20,557 nt of DNA from Mesotaenium endlicherianum (Eukaryota > Streptophyta > Zygnematophyceae > Zygnematales > Mesotaeniaceae): positions 918,634 through 939,190 of the forward strand of contig WELA01004388.1 of NCBI GenBank assembly GCA_009602735.1, in the 5' to 3' direction. The notes below the pieces were generated by a model. The model did no database searches, was not told where the DNA came from, and was given only the letters and a program-made list of their open reading frames with translations. Each line of letters opens with the position of its first letter. Position 1 is the stretch's first letter. Of this stretch, positions 14,669 to 20,557 are shown piece by piece. The position numbers and the translations under genes were made by a program.

Positions 14669-17600
14669 GAGGATGCTAGAGATAGTGAGTCGTCACTAGC
14701 TGCCCTCGTAGCAGGTATTATGGGTCCTGCTGAACTGGATTCACTATGCATGCCTGACAAACAGATAAAGGAGACCATCAGTAATATAGACGTCCAGAGA
14801 GTGCACACTCTGGATGCTCTTGTTCCACCTGATGTCCAACATTTCTTTGCTACGTCAGGAGAACAATGCGAAAGTCAGGAAAAGACAGTCCCCCCTATCC
14901 TACTGCATTGCATGATTGCAGGTAGGAAGGTGAGGGCATTTGTTGACGGAGGGGCGTCACATACTTTTATTCACAAGGACTTAGTTAAGCGGCTAAGGCT
15001 GCCTACTGTCACCCAAGGGAATAGAAAAATATTCCTTGGAGATGCCTCAAGTATCCCGGGAGGAGTTATAACCAAGCCTATTGAGGTCCAGTTAGGTTCT
15101 GGCATTGCAGTTCTAACTGAAACGCTTACATTTGAGGTACTCAACACTGGCTTTTATGATCTCGTGCTAGGCAGGTCCTGGCTTAATAGACATCAAGCTG
15201 AAGTGTGTTGGAGCAGAGGTACAGTTAAAGTGAGAGGAGCCAGTGATGGGCAGACTGACTTGGCACCCACCAGTGCTCTTCCTCTTGTCCTGTGTGGATG
15301 GCAAATGAAGGAAAAGAAGAGGCTTCCAGAAGGATGCAAGTTGCTGAATGCAATGGAGTTCGTCAAAAGCTGGAACCAGAAGGAAGACAGAATGTTCTGT
15401 CTGCTGCTAAGAGAGGTACCTCCTCAACCTGAAGAAGTGGTTGAGAAAAAGGTAAGCCCTCCGGAGCACCCTACTGCTGCAAAAATTGTTGCTCAGTACA
15501 CTGATGTGTTTAACATGCCTCCAGGACTACCCCCTAAAAGGGAAGTAGATCATAGGATTGATCTATTACCTGGTAGCCAGCCACCCTGGCAACGCACTTA
15601 TGGCTTGTCTTATTTGGAGAGCGAGGAGTTGAAAACACAGATTGCAGAGCTGGAGGAAAATGGTTACATTTCTCCCAGTAAATCACCGTACGGCGCACCT
15701 ATCCTATTTGTTAAGAAAAAGGATGGCAGTATGCGGATGTGTGTGGATTACAGAGCCCTGAACAGAATTACAGTAAAGAACAAGTATGCTTTACCCAGAA
15801 TCGAGGACTTGCTTGATACCCTGTCTGGCGCTAAGGTGTTCAGTAAGATAGATCTCAAGAGTGGTTATCATCAAATCAGAATTGCTGAGGGGGATGAACA
15901 CAAGACTGCTTTCCGCACACGTTATGGACACTATGAGTTCAACGTGATGCCATTTGGACTGACTAATGCTCCTGCTACCTTTATGGGTGCTATGAATGAC
16001 ATTTTCAGACCTTATTTGGATAAGTTTGTGCAAGTTTTCCTGGATGATATTTTAATTTTCTCTAAAGATGAAGCTCAGCACACTGAACACTTAAAGAAAG
16101 TGCTGGACACTCTGCGGAAAAATCACTTGTATGCTAAAATGAGCAAGTGTGATTTCTTTAAGGAAAGTATTGAATTCTTAGGCCACGTTGTCAGTAAAGA
16201 GGGCATCAGTGTGGATCCTAAGAAAGTCCAGACCATAAGGGACTGGCCAGTACCACAGTCTGTCTCTGAAGTTAGATCCTTCCTCGGGTTGGCTAACTAC
16301 TATAGGAGATTTATTGAGAATTATTCCACAAAGGCCAGTAAACTGACTGACCTTACTAAGAAAGACATCGGGTATGTGTGGGGGGAAGAGCAGCAGGCTG
16401 CCTTCCAGACCCTTAAAGATGCCCTTTGTTCTGCCCCAGTGCTAGCCGTGTATGACCCCAGCAAACCGGTGCAGGTGGTTACTGATGCCTCTGATTTTGC
16501 CATGGGTGCTATTTTGTTGCAGCCTGCTGACAAAACCACAAAGGATGGTAAGGTACGGCAGGAGTGGCATCCTGTGTTGTATGAGTCTATGAAATTTAAT
16601 CCAGCGGAGATTAATTACTCAGTGCATGATAAAGAGCTGCTAGCTATCATTCATGTACTCAAACAGTGGAGAGCATACTTACATGGTAAAGCTTTTAAGG
16701 TGATTACAGATCATCTAGCTCTGACCCACTTTCAGAAGAAGTCCAAGCTGTCGAGGAGGGAGAACCGCTGGAGCCAGATGCTGGAGCAGTTCCAAGTCCA
16801 GATCGACTACAAACCAGGGAAGTTGAATCCTGCTGATGCACTCTCTAGAAGACCTGACTTGCAAGAAAGGAACTTTAGTCAGCATACTGTAGATAAAGTC
16901 CTGTGTGCACTCACTTCACTAAAGGTGAAAAAGTCCTTCCTTGAACAACTTAGGAAAGCCTACCTTTCTGACCCAACATTTGAGCCCAGCCCCACTACTG
17001 GTGTGTGTCGTGCTACTGCACTCGGGTATAAGCTCAAGGGAGGGGTCTGGGTGACTGAAACCACTTCAGGCAGGCTGAAGCTGGTCATTCCTAATAATTT
17101 GGAAATAAGGTCTCTCTTACTGAGTCAAGCTCATGACAGTCTCCTGGGTGGACATTTGGGGCAGGCCAAAACTGTTGGCAAACTGGCAAAACATTATCAT
17201 TGGGAGGGGTTACCCCGGGAGGTCTTGAAATATGTCAAGTCCTGTGACCAGTGTCAGAGAAATAAGTCTCGGCACACACCACCCGGAGGTCTCTTGCAAC
17301 CGCTACCCATCCCAGCGGGACGCTGGGAAACTATATCCATGGACTGGGTGGTCTCACTACCAAGAACTGCCAACGGGCATGATTCAATACTGGTAGTCGT
17401 GGATAAACTGACAAAAATGGTCATTTTTATCCCCACAACTGTCAAAGTGACTGCACTCGAAACAGCGAGACAGTTTTACAACCATGTAGTATGCCAACAT
17501 GGGCTCCCTTCTAATATCATCTCAGACAGAGACTCAAAATTCACCTCTAAGTTCTGGAGAGCTTTAATGGGGTTAATGGGAGTCAAACAGCTGCTCAGCA

Positions 17601-18436
17601 CAGCAAACCACCCTCAGACTGATGGGCAGACTGAAAGAACTAACCGAGTTCTGCAGGAGGTGCTGAGAGCATATATTAACCAAAAACAAGATAATTGGGA
17701 TGACCTGTTGCCTCAAATTCAGTTTGCGGTCAACAGTGCGGTGCACGCGTCAACGGGCAAAACTCCTTTTGAACTCAGCCTGGGTAGAGTCCCTAAGTCT
17801 CCTCTAGATGTGCTAGGGGAATCTTTAACTCACCCTGAAGGGATTGACAACCCGGTCTCCCTCCAGTTAACTCAGGAGTTTGCTGACACCCTGTCAGAAG
17901 TCCAACGAAACTTGCACACGGCCCAAGAAAACCAACAAAAATACGCTAATCAACACCGTCGGGAACTGACATTTTCCAAGGGGGATTTAGTCAAACTGCA
18001 TTCTCAGCACCTGTACCTCCCTGGTGTGGTCAAGAAAAAGCTTGGCCCTGTCTGGGTCGGTCCATATTCGGTGGTCCGTCGTGTCGGTCAGAATGCTTAC
18101 AAACTGAACATGTCAGCTGAATACAAGGGGCACCCGGTCTTTAATGTCTCCTTCCTGGAACCGTACATCAAAGGTGATACACTGTTCACAGGTCGGTTCC
18201 CTGTCCAACCGGGACCGGTCCCCGCTGTCCGGGACGGCGACCCTGAGGAATATGAGGTCGATGAGATTTTAGACGCTCGCTCGGTCCGTCGATCGTCTAA
18301 ATATGTCATGAAATACCTCATTCGATGGAAGGGTTACGATGCCTCTGGGGACACTTGGGAGTTTAAGGACCACTTGACCAATGCCAAAGGGGCGTTGACA
18401 CGGTTCCACCTTCGGGCCGCTGGAGTCCCTCCATAA
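14633..18436 (+). CDS. pol: Pol polyprotein (PR-RT-RNase H-IN-chromodomain), unit B
   Basis: Intact; the first ATG in frame is at 14720, giving 1238 residues with the same domains and catalytic residues as unit A. Differences from A (B residue given): 14 Lys, 246 Ser, 255 Lys, 759-762 Thr-Thr-Gly-Val (A has Lys-Cys-Cys-Met), 792 Asn, 874 Met, 883 Thr, 945 Phe, 960 Ser, 1060 Glu, 1067 Thr. Most changes fall between RNase H and the end of integrase; residues 256-758 are identical, as is the chromodomain. Met874 beside catalytic Asp875, and Ser960 before the [10 protein letters not shown] motif, match the usual Ty3/Gypsy integrase pattern better than unit A does. Confidence 0.95.
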   Translation, partial: RQQQSVIQSTDCEDARDSESSLAALVAGIMGPAELDSLCMPDKQIKETISNIDVQRVHTLDALVPPDVQHFFATSGEQCESQEKTVPPILLHCMIAGRKVRAFVDGGASHTFIHKDLVKRLRLPTVTQGNRKIFLGDASSIPGGVITKPIEVQLGSGIAVLTETLTFEVLNTGFYDLVLGRSWLNRHQAEVCWSRGTVKVRGASDGQTDLAPTSALPLVLCGWQMKEKKRLPEGCKLLNAMEFVKSWNQKEDRMFCLLLREVPPQPEEVVEKKVSPPEHPTAAKIVAQYTDVFNMPPGLPPKREVDHRIDLLPGSQPPWQRTYGLSYLESEELKTQIAELEENGYISPSKSPYGAPILFVKKKDGSMRMCVDYRALNRITVKNKYALPRIEDLLDTLSGAKVFSKIDLKSGYHQIRIAEGDEHKTAFRTRYGHYEFNVMPFGLTNAPATFMGAMNDIFRPYLDKFVQVFLDDILIFSKDEAQHTEHLKKVLDTLRKNHLYAKMSKCDFFKESIEFLGHVVSKEGISVDPKKVQTIRDWPVPQSVSEVRSFLGLANYYRRFIENYSTKASKLTDLTKKDIGYVWGEEQQAAFQTLKDALCSAPVLAVYDPSKPVQVVTDASDFAMGAILLQPADKTTKDGKVRQEWHPVLYESMKFNPAEINYSVHDKELLAIIHVLKQWRAYLHGKAFKVITDHLALTHFQKKSKLSRRENRWSQMLEQFQVQIDYKPGKLNPADALSRRPDLQERNFSQHTVDKVLCALTSLKVKKSFLEQLRKAYLSDPTFEPSPTTGVCRATALGYKLKGGVWVTETTSGRLKLVIPNNLEIRSLLLSQAHDSLLGGHLGQAKTVGKLAKHYHWEGLPREVLKYVKSCDQCQRNKSRHTPPGGLLQPLPIPAGRWETISMDWVVSLPRTANGHDSILVVVDKLTKMVIFIPTTVKVTALETARQFYNHVVCQHGLPSNIISDRDSKFTSKFWRALMGLMGVKQLLSTANHPQTDGQTERTNRVLQEVLRAYINQKQDNWDDLLPQIQFAVNSAVHASTGKTPFELSLGRVPKSPLDVLGESLTHPEGIDNPVSLQLTQEFADTLSEVQRNLHTAQENQQKYANQHRRELTFSKGDLVKLHSQHLYLPGVVKKKLGPVWVGPYSVVRRVGQNAYKLNMSAEYKGHPVFNVSFLEPYIKGDTLFTGRFPVQPGPVPAVRDGDPEEYEVDEILDARSVRRSSKYVMKYLIRWKGYDASGDTWEFKDHLTNAKGALTRFHLRAAGVPP

Positions 18437-18515
18437 CTGTCATTTCAGTTGACACGGGAAGGTGACAGGCGGTCCTGTCTCCATTTAAGTTGGAGGGGAA
18501 AATATATGACAGTTA
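18434..18515 (+). other. structured post-pol spacer with internal polypurine-like tract, unit B
   Basis: The 10-bp inverted repeat (18434-18443 / 18506-18515), the inner 6-bp hairpin and the tract TTTAAGTTGGAGGGGAAAA (18484-18502) are unchanged from unit A. Confidence 0.6.
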
Positions 18516-18671
18516 GTGAGCGAGAGCGATAAAAACACACTCATACGTTTATGTGTAGCGCATCGCAACTACGTCAACTTTTAGCAATCATCCTGTAAGG
18601 TAAACAGCAGCGAAGCCACTATACTAAATACTAACATACTTCCTGCAATCCCTATGACAAAGGTCCATATC

Positions 18672-18703
18672 CTACTAACTTGTGCCCTGGTTACATGTGC
18701 AGG
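18672..18703 (+). promoter_or_regulatory. candidate branch point and 3' splice site before ORF3 (unit B)
   Basis: CTACTAAC (18672-18679) and the CAG ending at 18702 are identical to unit A; the ORF3 ATG follows at 18704. Confidence 0.65.
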
Positions 18704-20389
18704 ATGGCGCCCACCACACAAAAGGAGGACAGAAAGCGCAAGGCAGAAGAAGCCAGGAGGACAATGGAGCAATACCAGAAGGAGCTGGCGGCGACGTCCC
18801 TCACCAGGAGAGAACAAGAAAGGGTCCGCAAACAACAAGAGGCGGCAGAAGAGGCACAGAGGAAGAAGGATCAGGAAGCGGAAAACCTCAGGAAGGCTGA
18901 GGAGGAGAGACAGAAGAAACAGCAAGAAGAAGCGGCAGCGGCAGAAGAGGAGAAAAGAAAAAAGATTGAAGCGGACAGACAGAAGAGCTTGGCCACTTAC
19001 AGGTATACTGTGGTGGGTGGCCAAAACTTCGATAACCTGAAGGAAGCATTGCTGGCAGCCCAGGAGATCAACAGGCTGGAACAGACAACACTGCTACAGA
19101 AGGAAGGAGCTACAGCACTGGACAGGTACATCGAGACACACACCGGCGTGGTCCTTTACGAAGATTATGCTAAGATGGTGGGCTATACAGCAGAGCAGGC
19201 CCGGTATCTCGCAGATGATTCAGAGGACAAGCCGGTCCCCATACCGGGAATAGTGGGAGATCAGAGACTCATCCGGATGGTGAGCATGCGGCCCGATAGC
19301 TTTAAGGATACGGTATTCTACCTCACACTCCTGCCAGCTTACAATGAAGTTGAGAGAAGGAGCTGGGAGTACTTGGCCAGGGAAGCAGGACAGCAGATGT
19401 TCTCTCCCCACTGGTTCCCGTGTAAACTGAGGAAGGCTGAGCACGGACCCCAGTACTACCAGCAGCCAACAGACTGGAGGTGGATGACCGTCACAAATAA
19501 GAAGCAGGAGTGTGACCGAGCCCAACCGGATGACTTCCACTATGGCCTAGACGGCTATCTCATCCTACCACCTCACATTGCCCCTTGGGACCCCAGGCTG
19601 AATGGATGCCTGAGCAATATGAATGCAGAGACCAAGGAACATAGGAGGAGGGGAAGAGAGTACTTCTCTAAGGGAAAGCATGCCTTTGTCAAATGGGCAA
19701 AGAATGCAGGCCGGATAGATATCAGTAGGCTGAAGGCCAAGCAACCTCCAGCGCGCCCTAAGAAAGGGAGGTCGGTAGACTACTCCATGTCTACTAGGGA
19801 GCAGGACGACTTAGTGGACGAGACCCCTACTCTCTCCGAGGAGGAGGATGAGGAGGATGAGGGAGGAGAATAAGGCAGAGGAGAAGCATCAGCAGCAGGT
19901 ACTCAGGGTACCCAGCGAGAGGCAGTGGCACTTCCTAAAGAACCACGATCAGGTGTGTGGAATGTGATCCCCGTTATGGCGACAACTGGACCCCGCGCTC
20001 GCTCCCCCAGCCCACCTGCCCAAGCAGGGGAAGAAGCTGATCTGACGGTACTGGGCAGCAGACACAGACAAAAATCCCNAAAATCCCCAGAGGACAAAGG
20101 TGCCAGAAGAGAGACACGCGGGTCAGCCAGAGGTATGCCAGCCTCCCCCTTCGCTCAGGGGCATGTACCTCTAGCCAATGTATTTCAGCATCCTACTGGA
20201 ATGCCTGTCTATGTGGGAATCAACACCCAAATAGTTGAAGAGCAGGCCACCATCCTCCGTTCTCCTCGAGGGCCAACTTTAGAGCAAACAGGGTTCTTTA
20301 GAAGGCCAGCTGACAGACCTAGAGGGCTGTCCAGATCTAGGTCCAGATCTCCGTCTCCTGACCCTGAAGCCCCAGGAACAACCCCTTAA
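18704..20389 (+). pseudogene. ORF3, unit B: interrupted by an in-frame stop
   Basis: Identical to unit A through nearly all of the coiled coil and the globular domain. Codon 390 is TAA (19871-19873) where A has CAA, so the product would be 389 residues and lose the end of the acidic run, the Pro/Ser region and the RS tail. After the stop the same frame stays open to 20389, with only a 9-bp in-frame insertion near 20075-20083. This looks like a recent nonsense mutation in a coding frame, not a decayed region. A 389-residue product could still keep the coiled coil and central domain, so partial function is possible. The CAA-to-TAA change is a C-to-T transition, accompanied by two A-to-G changes in the adjacent codons. 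Confidence 0.8.
20071..20092. other. 9-bp insertion with the only ambiguous base (N at 20079)
   Basis: AAAATCCC-N-AAAATCCCC is an imperfect 9-bp tandem duplication relative to unit A (AAATCCCC once). The N inside it suggests an assembly join or unresolved reads rather than a certain biological duplication. Confidence 0.7.
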
Positions 20390-20465
20390 GGTGACACGCT
20401 GAAGAGGCAGTCAGTAAGGGAGGCTGGTCAGGTTCAGTTCCCTTATTTAAGGCTTTGCAGTGTAA

Positions 20466-20484
20466 TGTTGTCGAGGCGACAACA
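20466..20484 (+). other. perfect hairpin upstream of the polypurine tract, unit B
   Basis: Same 8-bp stem and AGG loop as in unit A, although the preceding ~20 bp differ between units. Confidence 0.6.
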
Positions 20485-20486
20485 AG

Positions 20487-20501
20487 TTAAGTTGGAGGGA
20501 T
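20487..20501 (+). other. 3' polypurine tract, unit B
   Basis: TTAAGTTGGAGGGAT abutting the TG of LTR C. Confidence 0.8.
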
Positions 20502-20557
20502 TGTAATGAATCAGTATATTAGTGGATATAATATTCATTTAAATATAATAGTTAATT
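20502..20557 (+). repeat. LTR C, first 56 bp (cut by window end)
   Basis: Starts TGTAATGAATCAG and is identical to the first 56 bases of LTR A and LTR B. The window ends inside it, so it cannot be dated or matched to either LTR. Confidence 0.9.

Larger units (their letters stand above)
12419..20557 (+). mobile_element. Ty3/Gypsy chromovirus-type retrotransposon, unit B (right LTR cut by window end)
   Basis: Same organisation as unit A with a period of 8075 bp, rising to 8083 after a 9-bp insertion in ORF3 and a 1-bp loss near 20455. Gag and pol are intact. ORF3 is broken by a stop. Only the first 56 bp of its right LTR are in view, so further tandem units beyond the window are possible. Confidence 0.95.

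Noticed and set aside
1-20557. CRISPR arrays, tRNA or rRNA genes
   Set aside because: None seen on either strand; the repeats present are LTRs and the 102-bp pair.

Overview
This is eukaryotic, most likely green-lineage (streptophyte) DNA. Two things point there: a first exon on the minus strand near the left edge that resembles plant TIP1-type ankyrin S-acyltransferases, and LTR retrotransposons of the chromodomain-bearing Ty3/Gypsy class primed by initiator Met-tRNA. A charophyte such as Chara is my guess, from general impression only. Nothing bacterial is present; the window is dominated by mobile DNA.

Layout. 1-57 is a purine/G-rich simple tract. 666-941 (minus) is the TIP1-like exon. 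1383-1484 and 3370-3472 are two copies of a 102-103 bp repeat. Between them, 1713-3103 looks like an LTR of an older element on the minus strand: it has TGATAG/CTATCA ends, a polypurine tract beside it at 3104-3120, and four G-boxes near one end. 3688-4343 (minus) is a broken tyrosine-recombinase gene, cut at 4343/4344 by the retrotransposon. From 4344 to the window end there is a tandem LTR-internal-LTR-internal-LTR array: LTR A 4344-5063, internal A, LTR B 12419-13138, internal B, and the first 56 bp of LTR C at 20502-20557. Both complete LTRs are 720 bp.

Each internal unit carries, in order, a tRNA-iMet primer-binding site, gag (492 codons), pol in the -1 frame (protease, reverse transcriptase, RNase H, integrase, GPY module, chromodomain), a structured non-coding spacer, a third ORF of 558 codons, a perfect hairpin, and a polypurine tract. 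Pol appears to be made by -1 ribosomal frameshifting: there is a phased T TTA AAA heptamer, a 7-nt spacer and a 9-bp hairpin. The third ORF begins 1 nt after a convincing 3' splice site (CTACTAAC then CAG), so it is probably made from a spliced subgenomic RNA. Its product is not envelope-like. It has a charged coiled coil, an unrecognised central domain, an acidic stretch and an RS-dipeptide tail.

Unit A has all three ORFs open. Unit B has intact gag and pol, but its third ORF has a CAA-to-TAA stop and a 9-bp insertion containing the window's only N. Differences between units are patchy: long stretches look identical while the LTRs differ at roughly 4-5% of sites (hand count). This suggests recombination or gene conversion, or an assembly effect. 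A second polypurine-like tract just after pol shares 13 bases with the real one before the 3' LTR, which suggests that the third ORF and its flanks were added downstream of an ancestral element end.
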